From CAZTHL01 sp964613585 (lineage in GTDB: Bacteria; Pseudomonadota; Alphaproteobacteria; DSM-16000; Inquilinaceae), in NCBI GenBank assembly GCA_964613585.1, contig CAZTHL010000029.1:1-40570 (forward strand): a DNA stretch of 40,570 bases, read 5' to 3'. Position 1 is the stretch's first letter. Every line of letters starts with the position of its first letter. Positions 1 to 8,226 of the stretch are shown here, in pieces. Below the pieces are notes generated by a model that worked only from the letters and a program-made list of their open reading frames with translations, was not told where the DNA came from and searched no databases. The position numbers were made by a program, and so were the translations under genes.

Positions 1-73
1 TTAACCGATTACGTTCTTACTATGTTTCGGTCTGACTGTTGAAGTTGGGCTTGGGTCCGGCGCGGGCCGGCGC

Positions 74-1249
74 TCAGGGGAGGCGGGCAGAGACGGACTG
101 GGCCGGGTCCTCGGGGTGGTCCAAGGCGGCCAGGATGCTGCGGACGCGCCGAACGTCCGAGGCCCGGTTGCGGACATAAGCTTCTCGCTGGCTACGGATC
201 GCGGCCAGGTGCGCGGGCAGGTCGGCGACGGTGACCCGGAAGCCGAAGCCGCCGGGCGAGACGTCAGCGGTGTCGAGACCGCGTGTCCGGCGCATGATCC
301 TCTCACCGACCCGAGGCCAGTAATGGCTGGCATCGAAGTAGTATTCCACGGCTCGATCCACCGGTACCGTGGTAACCTCGTTGTATCCGGAAAAATCGTA
401 AAGCTCGACGTCATGGCGCTCACCAATCTCGGCGAGGGCTGCCTTCCACGCCTCGAGCTGTGGCCATAATCCAAGCGCGTGCACCGTTTCCGTCAGGCTG
501 GCGTGGATCGGCGAAATGAACATTCGAACAAGAACGCCGTCCGCCTGCGCCGCCTCGATAAGCCGCTCGAGCCCGGCAAGAGCATCGGAATCGAGGGTGA
601 AATCGCGGTACAGAGCGGGATCGGTGGCATACTCCACAACACTTTCGCGGATACCCTCGATCACATCCTCGTGCGATCGATCCCAGGGCTGACGAAAGCC
701 GTTCAGACGGTACTCGATGGTATCGGGATCGGCCCGGTTGACCTGAATTGTGGTGGCGCTGGCCTGCAGCGCCGTGTAGGAGAGCGCCCCCTGGAAGAAA
801 GCGTACGGCGTGATGAAGCCGCGCAGCAGGTTCTCGTCGAAGCCGTCCTGCTGCTCGACGTGGCTGCCGAAGGAGAACATATCAAGACCTATCACCATCT
901 CCCGAAGCGGGGCGGTCCGGATCGCGTGCAGGCCAAAGGCCTCGGCCTCGTGCATCGTCATGGCCGGGATGCCAAAATTGTACGCGCGCTGATGGGCGCC
1001 GGACAGAATGTCCGGATCGATACCGTACTGCAGGCGAGAGGTGCCCAGCAGGAGGATTTCCGGCCTCTGGCTGATTACCGAGAGCGGCTTCGAGAAGCGA
1101 ATGTATTTCGAGACGGCCGCCTTGTTCGCGTTGAACCCGCGTAGGACGGGCGCTCCGAACATCCCGAACGGATCGACCAAGGCGTTGAGGGAGCCGAGCA
1201 CGCCCAGCACGACCAGGGCGACGAGGCCAGTTCGCTGCAGGTAGGTCAT
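74..1249 (-). CDS. SGNH-like O-acyltransferase partner of the MBOAT protein (AlgJ/AlgX/DltD-like)
   Basis: The 391-residue protein has an N-terminal membrane anchor (about residues 6-25), so the rest probably lies in the periplasm. A GTSR motif at 69-72 fits the block I nucleophile Ser of SGNH hydrolases and acyltransferases. A D-A-S-H motif at 306-309 fits the catalytic Asp/His pair. Proteins of this kind work with MBOAT acyltransferases to move acetyl or other acyl groups onto exported polysaccharides, as AlgJ/AlgX do with AlgI. The MBOAT gene ends only 5 bases upstream, so the two are almost certainly co-transcribed and functionally paired. The ATG at 1249 is the first start after the MBOAT stop; the reading frame is open far upstream only as a shadow of that gene. 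The acyl group and sugar cannot be told from sequence. Family assignment is good; the exact subfamily is uncertain. Confidence 0.8.
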   Translation of the reverse strand: MTYLQRTGLVALVVLGVLGSLNALVDPFGMFGAPVLRGFNANKAAVSKYIRFSKPLSVISQRPEILLLGTSRLQYGIDPDILSGAHQRAYNFGIPAMTMHEAEAFGLHAIRTAPLREMVIGLDMFSFGSHVEQQDGFDENLLRGFITPYAFFQGALSYTALQASATTIQVNRADPDTIEYRLNGFRQPWDRSHEDVIEGIRESVVEYATDPALYRDFTLDSDALAGLERLIEAAQADGVLVRMFISPIHASLTETVHALGLWPQLEAWKAALAEIGERHDVELYDFSGYNEVTTVPVDRAVEYYFDASHYWPRVGERIMRRTRGLDTADVSPGGFGFRVTVADLPAHLAAIRSQREAYVRNRASDVRRVRSILAALDHPEDPAQSVSARLP

Positions 1250-1254
1250 GATGA

Positions 1255-2811
1255 CTAGAACTGGAAGTAGATGAACTCGGTTACAGCGGTCAGCCCCAGC
1301 ACCGCGACCGCGAACAGGCAGCCCATGGACAGGGCCCAGGCCGCCGACGGCTGCCAGCGCAGGCGGAATCGCTGGCCATGGCGCGGTGAGACATACTGCT
1401 CGTAATTGAGCGCAGGATGGTGGTCGCGCATGATCTCCTGGGTGTTGGGGGCAAACCAGCAGAGCAGGAAGAGAAGCGGGATCAGGACAATCAGCTTCTC
1501 GTTCGCCAACTCGGTGTCGCTGATGGTGATGCCGAGGCTGGTCAGCACTCCGGCAAGGCCCGGCACCGGAGAGACCAGCGATATCGGAATGTCCACCCCG
1601 TTCAGGCCGGCCATGCTCGTCAGCATGAGGATCGCCCCGTCGAATGTCTCCGCCCGGAAGAAGACCCAGGCGACCATGACGGCCAGCAGCGTCAGCAGTC
1701 GTCCACTCCAGATCGACACGAGGCCGTCGCCCTGCGGGGAGGGGGGGCGTCCCAGGCCGGCCATGGCATGGCGCCACAGATGGTTGACGACGAGAAACAA
1801 GCCGTGCAGGCCGCCCCAGATCACGAAGTTCCAGCCGGCGCCGTGCCAGAGTCCGCCGAGGAGCATGACGATCATCAGGTTCGAGTAGCGGCTCACCGAC
1901 CCGTGGCGGTTCCCGCCGAGCGGGATGTAGAGATAGTCGCGCAGGAACCGCGACAGGGTGATGTGCCAGCGGCGCCAGAAATCGATGATGCTGATCGCCT
2001 TGTAGGGGGAGGCGAAATTGATGGGCAGGCGGATGCCGAACATGCGGGCAAGGCCGATGGCCATATCCGAATAGCCCGAGAAGTCGAAATAAAGCTGCAG
2101 CGTGTAGGCCGCGGTGGCGACCCAGGCCTGCACGAACGATACGTCTCCACCCAGGTCGGCCGTCAGGAAGATCGGCGACGCCACCTCGGCCATACGGTCG
2201 GCGATGATGATCTTCTTGAACAGGCCGATGGCGAAGATGGTGGCGCCGATCTCGATGTCGCGGGAGAGCAGGCCGAGCCCGCGGCGCTTCTCGAACTGCG
2301 GCATCATCTCGCTGTGGTGGACAATCGGCCCGGCGATCAGCTGCGGGAAGAAGACCACGAAGAGCGAGTAATCGCGCAGGCCGTATCGTTCTACCTTCCC
2401 CGCGTAGCAGTCGCACAGGAACGCGACCTGCTGGAAGGTGAAGAACGAGATCGCTAGAGGCAGCAGGATCTGACCAATGTCGATGCCGGTGCCGAACATG
2501 GTGTTGACATTGTCGATAAAGAAATTCGCGTATTTGAAATAGCCGAGGGCGGCAAGATTGCCGGCAACACCAAGAGCCAGCATCATCCTGCTGCGAGACT
2601 GTAATATGGCGCGACCGATCACATAATTGAAGGCGATCGATCCAAGAATCAACGGTACGTATATGGGATTCCACCAACCATAGAAAAAGAGCGATGCAAA
2701 TATCAGCCATACCTGGCTCAATCGGAACCCGCCAAATCTTTCGACCAGCAGGAACATGCCGAGCACTATTGGAAGAAAGCCGAAGATGAACTCAACCGAA
2801 CTAAAGACCAT
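1255..2811 (-). CDS. MBOAT family O-acyltransferase (AlgI-like)
   Basis: This 518-residue polytopic protein matches the AlgI branch of membrane-bound O-acyltransferases in length and layout. The family's two key histidines are visible: His283 in FWRRWHITLSRFLRDYLYIP and His323 in GGLWHGAGWNF. Upstream, YFKYANFF and LPLAISFFTFQQ are also typical AlgI segments. AlgI-type proteins pass an acyl group from a cytoplasmic donor across the inner membrane to a periplasmic SGNH-type partner that modifies a polysaccharide, and such a partner is encoded 5 bases downstream. The gene lies in a minus-strand operon with the WecG-like transferase and the GDP-mannose epimerase, so the acceptor is probably the exopolysaccharide made here. 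No strong Shine-Dalgarno is seen before the ATG at 2811 (AGG two bases away). Alginate itself is unlikely, since no alg8/alg44-type genes are present in the window. Confidence 0.92.
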   Translation of the reverse strand: MVFSSVEFIFGFLPIVLGMFLLVERFGGFRLSQVWLIFASLFFYGWWNPIYVPLILGSIAFNYVIGRAILQSRSRMMLALGVAGNLAALGYFKYANFFIDNVNTMFGTGIDIGQILLPLAISFFTFQQVAFLCDCYAGKVERYGLRDYSLFVVFFPQLIAGPIVHHSEMMPQFEKRRGLGLLSRDIEIGATIFAIGLFKKIIIADRMAEVASPIFLTADLGGDVSFVQAWVATAAYTLQLYFDFSGYSDMAIGLARMFGIRLPINFASPYKAISIIDFWRRWHITLSRFLRDYLYIPLGGNRHGSVSRYSNLMIVMLLGGLWHGAGWNFVIWGGLHGLFLVVNHLWRHAMAGLGRPPSPQGDGLVSIWSGRLLTLLAVMVAWVFFRAETFDGAILMLTSMAGLNGVDIPISLVSPVPGLAGVLTSLGITISDTELANEKLIVLIPLLFLLCWFAPNTQEIMRDHHPALNYEQYVSPRHGQRFRLRWQPSAAWALSMGCLFAVAVLGLTAVTEFIYFQF

Positions 2812-2880
2812 GGCCTGTCACTTCAGTTGCGTTACGGTCATCTTCGGTACGACGCGGGCGTCACTGTCCCACTTCGTTGC

Positions 2881-3699
2881 TCATAAATGCGAGACCCGGT
2901 CGGGCGTTGAGGTTTGCAGATCGATCGAGTAACGGCGAAGCTTCAACGTCTGCAAACCGATCAACAGAATAAAGCTGGGCACGACACGAAGATAACGCCG
3001 CCACAGGCGCTTAGGTTCCGTGGCCAATCGAAAAGACCATTCCAGGCCGGCCTGCTGCATCCACACTGGCGCCTTCTCCTTCAAGCCGGCATTGAAGTCA
3101 AAGGCGGCGCCAACGCCGAGCAGCACGGGCGCGGTCAGCCGCGAGCGATGGCTGGCCATCCAACGCTCCTGCTTCGGTGTGCTCAGGCCGACCCACACGA
3201 TATCGGCACCGGACTCGTTGATCCGCCGGACGATTTCGTCGTCCTCCTCGGGAGTCATGGGCCGGAACGGTGGCGAGTAGGTGCCGACCACACGCAGGCC
3301 GGGAAAGCGCCGGGTCAGATTGGCCTCGAGCCGTTCCGGGACGCCTTCCTTGCCGCCATAGAAGAAGTGTCGGTAGCCCTTCTCCACGGAGTGGCGGCAG
3401 AAGCTCGGCATCAGGTCGGGCCCGGGAACCCGACGGACATGCCGATGGCCGCGGCTCCGCGCCACCCAGACCAGAGGCATGCCATCCGGCACGACCAGGC
3501 CGGCACGGTTGTGGATCTCCCTGAGCGCTACGTCGCTCTGGCTCTCGATCACGCCATGGGCCCCGGTGACACAGACATACTGCCGGTCCCCGCGGGCGAT
3601 CCAGTCGTCCATGACGGACATGGCCTGGGCCATGTCCACAGCGCTGACGGCGACACCCAGGGTGTTCACCCGCGCCGGCTCGGCTTGTGGTGAAGGCAT
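2881..3699 (-). CDS. WecG/TagA/CpsF family glycosyltransferase (GT26)
   Basis: The 272-residue product carries the whole GT26 signature: a TGAHGVIES segment near residue 50, the catalytic-Asp motif PDGMPLVW near 70-80, GTYSPPF near 140, WVGLSTPKQERWM near 170-180, and GVGAAFDFNAG followed by KAPVWMQQAGLEW and the EPKRLWRRYL tail. Family members (WecG, TagA, GumM) add a sugar such as ManNAcA, ManNAc or glucuronate to an undecaprenyl-diphosphate-linked acceptor at the inner face of the membrane. Here it likely adds an early or later sugar of the repeat unit after WcaJ. Two in-frame ATGs exist. GAGG lies directly against the one at 3705 but at a good 6-base spacing from the one at 3699, so 3699 is preferred. 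The epimerase stop is about 16 bases upstream, indicating one operon. Confidence 0.9.
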   Translation of the reverse strand: MPSPQAEPARVNTLGVAVSAVDMAQAMSVMDDWIARGDRQYVCVTGAHGVIESQSDVALREIHNRAGLVVPDGMPLVWVARSRGHRHVRRVPGPDLMPSFCRHSVEKGYRHFFYGGKEGVPERLEANLTRRFPGLRVVGTYSPPFRPMTPEEDDEIVRRINESGADIVWVGLSTPKQERWMASHRSRLTAPVLLGVGAAFDFNAGLKEKAPVWMQQAGLEWSFRLATEPKRLWRRYLRVVPSFILLIGLQTLKLRRYSIDLQTSTPDRVSHL

Positions 3700-3715
3700 C
3701 GTCATCCTCGAGCGA

Positions 3716-4765
3716 TCAGCCGGTGCCGGTCAGGGGCAGGGTCTCCCGGGTGAACACGGTGTCGTTCCGGCCCTGCGCCATCTCATCGTAAATCCACGCG
3801 TAGGTGCGCTCCATGCCGTCACGGAGACGGGTCGAAGGCTCCCAGCCGAGGACCTCGCGGATCAGCGTGTTGTCGCTGTTGCGCCCACGCACACCCTTCG
3901 GGGCATCGAGCTTGTAATGTCGACGCAGGGTCACTCCGGCAATCTCCTCGACGATGTCGACGAGCTGATTAATCGACACCAACTCGGCGCTGCCGAGGTT
4001 GATCGGCTCAACCACATCGCCGGACATTAGAGCAAAAGTGCCCTTGGTGCAATCATCGATATACATGAAGCTGCGGGTCTGCTGCCCGTCGCCCCAGATC
4101 TCAATGTCATGCCGGCCGGACAGCTTGGCCGAGATGACCTTGCGGCAGATCGCGGCGGGCGCCTTCTCACGGCCGCCGTCGAACGTGCCGAACGGCCCGT
4201 ACACGTTGTGATAACGGACAATCCGCGTGGCCAGACCGTAATCCTCGCGGAAATGGCGGCACATCCGCTCGCTGAACAGCTTCTCCCAGCCGTAGCCGTC
4301 CTCGGGCATGGCAGGATACGCGTCTGCCTCCTTGAGCGCTGTCACCTCGGCCGAGGTCTGCTTGTCCGCCGCGTAGACGCATGCAGACGAAGTGAACAGG
4401 AAGCGCTTGACACCAGCGTCGCGGGCAGCGACCAGCATATGCGTGTTGATGAGCACGGACAGCATGCATTCGGCCTTATGGGTCTCGATGAAGCCCATGC
4501 CACCCATGTCCGCCGCGAGATTGAAGACGTAATCCGCGCCCTCCACCGCGCCGCGGCAGGCCTCGAGCGATCGAAGGTCGCTTTGGCGATTGTCGACATC
4601 GTCGAACCGCTGGTACCAGTGGGACAAGGGCTTGATATCGACCGACCGCAGCCGCTGGAAGCCCTGGCGGCGCAGCTCGGCAACCAGGTGGCCGCCAATA
4701 AATCCCCCGCCGCCGGTGACGACGACGAGATCGTCCTTGTTGATGAGCTCCACGATTGTCCGCAT
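3716..4765 (-). CDS. GDP-mannose 3,5-epimerase homologue (extended SDR)
   Basis: This 349-residue extended short-chain dehydrogenase/reductase looks like plant GDP-mannose 3,5-epimerase, which makes GDP-L-galactose and GDP-L-gulose from GDP-D-mannose. Visible features are the NAD-binding TGGGGFIGGHL (17-27), AADMGGMGFI (84-93), SSAC (126-129) with the catalytic Ser and the acid/base Cys, the Y158xxxK162 pair, the second acid/base Lys in GGREKAPAAICRK (Lys201), and GVRGRNSDN (291-299) with the nucleotide-binding Arg. Every catalytic position known from the Arabidopsis enzyme is kept. The ATG at 4765 is chosen because a GGAGGT Shine-Dalgarno sits six bases upstream; the in-frame ATG at 4804 lacks one. 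It is the first gene of the operon that continues with the GT26, MBOAT and SGNH genes. A relaxed-specificity nucleotide-sugar epimerase is the alternative, but the match is detailed. Confidence 0.87.
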   Translation of the reverse strand: MRTIVELINKDDLVVVTGGGGFIGGHLVAELRRQGFQRLRSVDIKPLSHWYQRFDDVDNRQSDLRSLEACRGAVEGADYVFNLAADMGGMGFIETHKAECMLSVLINTHMLVAARDAGVKRFLFTSSACVYAADKQTSAEVTALKEADAYPAMPEDGYGWEKLFSERMCRHFREDYGLATRIVRYHNVYGPFGTFDGGREKAPAAICRKVISAKLSGRHDIEIWGDGQQTRSFMYIDDCTKGTFALMSGDVVEPINLGSAELVSINQLVDIVEEIAGVTLRRHYKLDAPKGVRGRNSDNTLIREVLGWEPSTRLRDGMERTYAWIYDEMAQGRNDTVFTRETLPLTGTG

Positions 4766-5334
4766 GCTGAGACCTCCAGATCCGTTGCCCAATTGCCACT
4801 TCACAAGCCCGAATTCTCGAGCCGGACTGTTTCATGGCGACCGCGTGCTGTCATTAATCATCAAGAAAAGCAATAACAGCGATCACAGTTCCTCGCCTTG
4901 CCCCGACAGATATCATGTATCGACAACAGCCGATCAAGATCTCTCGTGCCAAATTTTTCTCGTCATCTGTGCGCCATCTCACATTCTTTTGTGACGGTTT
5001 CAGACCTCCGGTGGCAATGGTCGATCCCGCTTACGGGCTGCTTCAAGCTCTACGACTATGATCGAAGCTTTCCGCAGCCCGATCGGGCGCCGAAGGCCGT
5101 CCTGCGCTTCGGCGATGGTCGCCTGGGGAGAGCCTTGGACCGCCGGTGGATGAGGCCACAGACACCTTAAGGTGAGATGACATCCAAAGGTTTCCTCCTT
5201 GCCGCGGTCGATGGATCGGGTGGTCCGCCTCGGCACGTCCGTGACCATGCCGATGGGCGCCGGCCTCCGCCGTTGGCCTGCCGTCAAGCAGCGGGTAGAT
5301 GTGGTACATGAACGCTCGCGCAAAAGGATATTGG
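4766..5334. other. Divergent intergenic region between the epimerase and phosphatase genes
   Basis: No gene is supported in these 569 bases. The part next to the epimerase (about 4800-5000) is clearly richer in A and T than the surroundings and includes attaatcatcaagaaaagc, so promoters for the minus-strand operon are likely there, but no convincing -35/-10 pair could be fixed by eye. The half nearer the phosphatase is GC-rich and only holds short open frames without ribosome-binding sites. Confidence 0.5.
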
Positions 5335-6063
5335 ATGGCTCAAGGCCTCAGACCCTCGGATCGCGGTCGCGTGTATGCGATCGGGGATATCCATGGTCGG
5401 GACGATCTGCTCGGTCTGCTCCTGGACGGGATCGCGGAGGACGCCCGCTGTGGCGGCGGCGGGGCACGGACGCTTGTGTTCCTCGGCGACTATGTTGATC
5501 GAGGCCTGCACAGCCGTCAGGTGCTCGACCGCCTGAGCGCCGGCGTGTCGACGCTGCCGATGCCAGCCCGCTTCATCCGCGGGAACCACGACCAGACCTT
5601 CCTCGAGGTGCTGGCCGGCGAGCAGGAGCCCTGGGACTGGCTGGGCATGGGCGGCCAGGCCACCCTGTACAGCTACGGGATCGAGCCGCCCAAGCCGGGG
5701 CGGACCGTAGCTCTGGACCGGTTTCACGACGATCTGACCCGCGCCGTCCCGCTTCGCCACCGGCAGTTCCTGGAGGACCTGGAATGGTTCATCGATCTCG
5801 GTGACTACTTTTTCGTGCACGCCGGCGTGCGTCCAGGCGTGCCGTTGACGGCGCAGCTGCCCGACGACCTCCTGTATATCCGATCCCCGTTCCTGTCCTC
5901 GAAGGCGGACTTCGGCAGGATCGTTGTGCATGGGCACAGCTTGAGCAGCGAGCCGCAGGTGTGCCGCAACCGCATCGGCATCGACACCGGAGCGTTCGCG
6001 ACCGGTCGTCTCACCTGCCTGGTCATCGAGGCGGCAGGCTCCATCCGCTTTCTGTCGACCTGA
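5335..6063 (+). CDS. PPP-family metallophosphoesterase (serine/threonine-type protein phosphatase)
   Basis: The 242-residue cytoplasmic protein shows the ordered metal-binding motifs of the PPP phosphatases: GDIHG (17-21), GDYVDRG (51-57), GNHD (83-86), then HAGVRPG and VVHGHS in the C-terminal half. These bind two metal ions and hydrolyse phosphomonoesters. Bacterial members such as lambda phosphatase and PrpA/PrpB act on phosphoserine, phosphothreonine and often phosphotyrosine. It sits alone on the plus strand between two exopolysaccharide operons. Since no low-molecular-weight Wzb phosphatase is present in the window, it may dephosphorylate the Wzc-like kinase (inference). The ATG at 5335 is preferred to in-frame ATGs at 5299 and 5308 because AAAAGGA lies six bases upstream. 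A nucleotide-polyphosphate hydrolase (ApaH-like) role is possible, though the length and motifs fit small PPP enzymes better. Confidence 0.88.
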   Translation: MAQGLRPSDRGRVYAIGDIHGRDDLLGLLLDGIAEDARCGGGGARTLVFLGDYVDRGLHSRQVLDRLSAGVSTLPMPARFIRGNHDQTFLEVLAGEQEPWDWLGMGGQATLYSYGIEPPKPGRTVALDRFHDDLTRAVPLRHRQFLEDLEWFIDLGDYFFVHAGVRPGVPLTAQLPDDLLYIRSPFLSSKADFGRIVVHGHSLSSEPQVCRNRIGIDTGAFATGRLTCLVIEAAGSIRFLST

Positions 6064-6120
6064 TCCGGGGCACCGCCACAGACCGGCGAGCCGTTCCTCA
6101 CGGTCCGCCGGCGGTCCGGG

Positions 6121-6140
6121 AGCCCGAGGGGGTCGGGCTT
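6121..6140. terminator. Hairpin between convergent genes
   Basis: A 7-base-pair perfect GC-rich stem (AGCCCGA at 6121-6127 and TCGGGCT at 6133-6139) with a five-G loop lies between the phosphatase stop (6063) and the convergent barrel gene stop (6171). There is no long T-run on either side, so it could be a bidirectional terminator or only an mRNA 3'-end stabiliser. Confidence 0.45.
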
Positions 6141-6170
6141 CCTGGAGATCCGGAGCGGTGCGTTAACCGA

Positions 6171-7481
6171 TCAGAACCGGCCAACCACCCCAAGGGTAAA
6201 GGTGTTGATCGTGAAATCACGAGACTCGTCTGTCGAGCTTCGGTTCCGGAACCGATAGTCCGCCGTGACGAAGAGGCTGCGATTCACGAAGTACTGGGTG
6301 CCGACGCGAAGCTCGACCTCGTCGTCGTCGAGATCGATGCCTTCAAACTGGTTGCGCTCGTACAGTGCGTCGCCGAGCAGGATCACATTGTTGAGAAGCT
6401 CGTGCTCGACCCCGACCTCTGCCGTGGTGCGGACCCGGGCCGAGGCGCCCAACTGCTGGGTGGCTTCACTATCACGTTCTATCTCGCCGACCACGGTTGT
6501 CAGGCTGGTGACGTTCCACTCGATCGCTCCTTCGGTGCTGAGCGAGGTGAAGTCCTCGAACTCGTCACTGTCGAAGTCCTCGCGGAAGACGCCCACGGCA
6601 ACCTCGCCGAAGATCACGTCGGTGATCTCGAAGGCCGTCCCGACGGAGCCGCCGAACAGCGTCGAGTCGCGATTGTCGCTGAGCTCACCATCGTCGTCGA
6701 TGAACGTCTCCTCGTCGAACTCGCGGAGCGCGTAGAAGGGGCGCACGAAGAGCGACAGGCTGGGCGACGGCACATAGGCCAAAGTGCTGGCGAACCGATA
6801 GAAGGTGTTCTCCCGGAAGTCCTCAGACTCCGCCCCGAACGCCGTGCGGTCGATCCGGGTGTCCAGACCGACCGCGACGCGATTGAAGCGGCGGTCGTAG
6901 CCGAAATCGCCGATCACCTCGGTGACGCTGGTGCGCTCGTCCTCCTCCTCCTCGACGATCTCGAACTCGGGCGCCGTCCGATCCTCCTCCTCCCGCAGGA
7001 ACTCGACATTGGCGTCGAGGTCGTCCCGCTCGGTAATCTCCAGCTCACCGCCCACCTCGCCACCGAAGGTGGTCTCGCTCTCCTCCGTGTTGTCAAGGAA
7101 CTGGCGGCGTTGCACGAAGGCCAAGCCGTCGAGGCGGTGCCGGCTCCAGTTGGAGCGCACCCGCACGCGCGGCTCGACGACTGTGATCAGATCAATGGTC
7201 TGATCCTCCGGATCGGCAAAGACGTTGTCATTGAAGATTTCCTGGAGGCGCAGCTCTGGCGCGATGACCAGTCCGCCGGAGCGGAAGTTGCGGGGGGCGT
7301 AGTCCGGCCGCGCCCGCTCGATCACCGTCTCGCCCCGGCGCTCGCGGATTTGCGCCTCGGCAATGCCGGAGGCGACCAGGGCCAAGGCGAGCGCTGATCC
7401 GGCCACCGCGATGACGCGGCCCGGCCGATGCCCGCGGCCGGGACAGTGCCGGCGGGAGGAAGCACGAAGGACGAGCGACAT
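6171..7481 (-). CDS. Outer-membrane beta-barrel protein of the exopolysaccharide locus (BBP2_2-like)
   Basis: The 436-residue protein begins with a signal sequence: an Arg-rich n-region, then VIAVAGSALALALVASGIAEA, with a probable cut before QIRER. Most of the rest alternates short amphipathic strands with acidic turns (for example DNRDSTLFGGSVGTAFEI), and the chain ends in GVVGRF. A terminal Phe is the usual BamA recognition residue. This fits the putative beta-barrel porin 2 family often encoded beside wza and wzc in alphaproteobacterial polysaccharide loci, where it is thought to help export or anchor the polymer. It is the last gene of the run from wzc, starting 65 bases after the Wza-like stop. 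Very acidic loops with DE-rich runs (EIVEEEEDERTSV) are notable. No enzyme motif is present. The long n-region may mean that a later start is used. Confidence 0.78.
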   Translation of the reverse strand: MSLVLRASSRRHCPGRGHRPGRVIAVAGSALALALVASGIAEAQIRERRGETVIERARPDYAPRNFRSGGLVIAPELRLQEIFNDNVFADPEDQTIDLITVVEPRVRVRSNWSRHRLDGLAFVQRRQFLDNTEESETTFGGEVGGELEITERDDLDANVEFLREEEDRTAPEFEIVEEEEDERTSVTEVIGDFGYDRRFNRVAVGLDTRIDRTAFGAESEDFRENTFYRFASTLAYVPSPSLSLFVRPFYALREFDEETFIDDDGELSDNRDSTLFGGSVGTAFEITDVIFGEVAVGVFREDFDSDEFEDFTSLSTEGAIEWNVTSLTTVVGEIERDSEATQQLGASARVRTTAEVGVEHELLNNVILLGDALYERNQFEGIDLDDDEVELRVGTQYFVNRSLFVTADYRFRNRSSTDESRDFTINTFTLGVVGRF

Positions 7482-7546
7482 GATGGGTGCCGATCCGGAC
7501 GAAAGCCGAGCCTGGGGCGCCGCGGGCGCTTCCGCGTCGGCAGCCC

Positions 7547-8104
7547 TCAGAAGAAGCGCTCGAAGACGAAGATCACGTCGCCTGGCAGGACGGGCGCGTC
7601 CCGACTGGCCCGTGCCTCGACCGGCTCTCCCCTCACCGCGGTCCGGGTGATCGAGACGAAGTCCTCCTGGGCGCGGAAGGTGAAGCCGCCACCGATCGCG
7701 ACGGCGGTCAGCACCGTCATGTCGGGCACATATTCGTAGGCGCCGGGGCGCTCGACCTCGCCGAGGATGAAGAACGGTCGGTATTGAATGATCTCGACGC
7801 TGACATCGGGATTGACCAGAAGATCCCCGGCCAGCTCGTCGATCACCGCCTGCTCCAGCTCGACCGTGCTCAGCCCGCGTGCCGGAACCGCGCCGACCAG
7901 CGGCAGCGACACGCGCCCGGCCTCGTTGATCACGAACTCGCCCGACAGATCCGGCTGCCCGAACACGATGAGGCGCAGCTCGTCACCCGTGTCGAGCCGG
8001 TAGGGAGAGGCGGAGACCTCCTCGAGCGGCGGCAGGGAGCGGCCTTGAGCGCAGCCGGCCAAGGCTGCTGCGAGGCCGAGTATCATGAGAAGACGCGCTA
8101 CCAT
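7547..8104 (-). CDS. Wza-type polysaccharide export lipoprotein (short form)
   Basis: The N-terminus MVARLLMILGLAAALAGC is a lipoprotein signal with its lipobox Cys at residue 18. The mature part starts with a polysaccharide-export domain (YRLDTGDELRLIVFGQPDLSGEFVINEAGRV, with the usual PLVGAVPARGLS following) and continues with an SLBB domain (FFILGEVERPGAYEY, then LTAVAIGGGFT). At 185 residues it is about half the size of E. coli Wza. It lacks the long C-terminal part that forms the outer-membrane helical pore, as is common in alphaproteobacteria. It probably forms a periplasmic ring between the Wzc-like protein and the outer membrane, with the adjacent barrel protein perhaps supplying the outer-membrane channel (inference). 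It lies between the M15 peptidase and barrel genes in the same direction. Confidence 0.92.
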   Translation of the reverse strand: MVARLLMILGLAAALAGCAQGRSLPPLEEVSASPYRLDTGDELRLIVFGQPDLSGEFVINEAGRVSLPLVGAVPARGLSTVELEQAVIDELAGDLLVNPDVSVEIIQYRPFFILGEVERPGAYEYVPDMTVLTAVAIGGGFTFRAQEDFVSITRTAVRGEPVEARASRDAPVLPGDVIFVFERFF

Positions 8105-8226
8105 GGAATCCCGATCCGGTCAGCCGAGCAGAAGCATTGATGCCACAGTTCTTCCCTGGTCCACGGCATAAATCAAGGCCTTTGGCGCCGTGGTGTGGCG
8201 GAAATGTAGCCTCTGTGATCGTTGCG

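Noticed and set aside
1..73. Possible end of another gene at the left edge
   Set aside because: The stretch after the SGNH-like stop shows no coding pattern or terminator that can be judged from 73 bases.
1250..2710. Upstream in-frame extension of the SGNH-like gene across the whole MBOAT gene
   Set aside because: It is only the shadow frame of the MBOAT gene; the real start after the MBOAT stop is clear and the extension has no membrane or catalytic pattern of its own.
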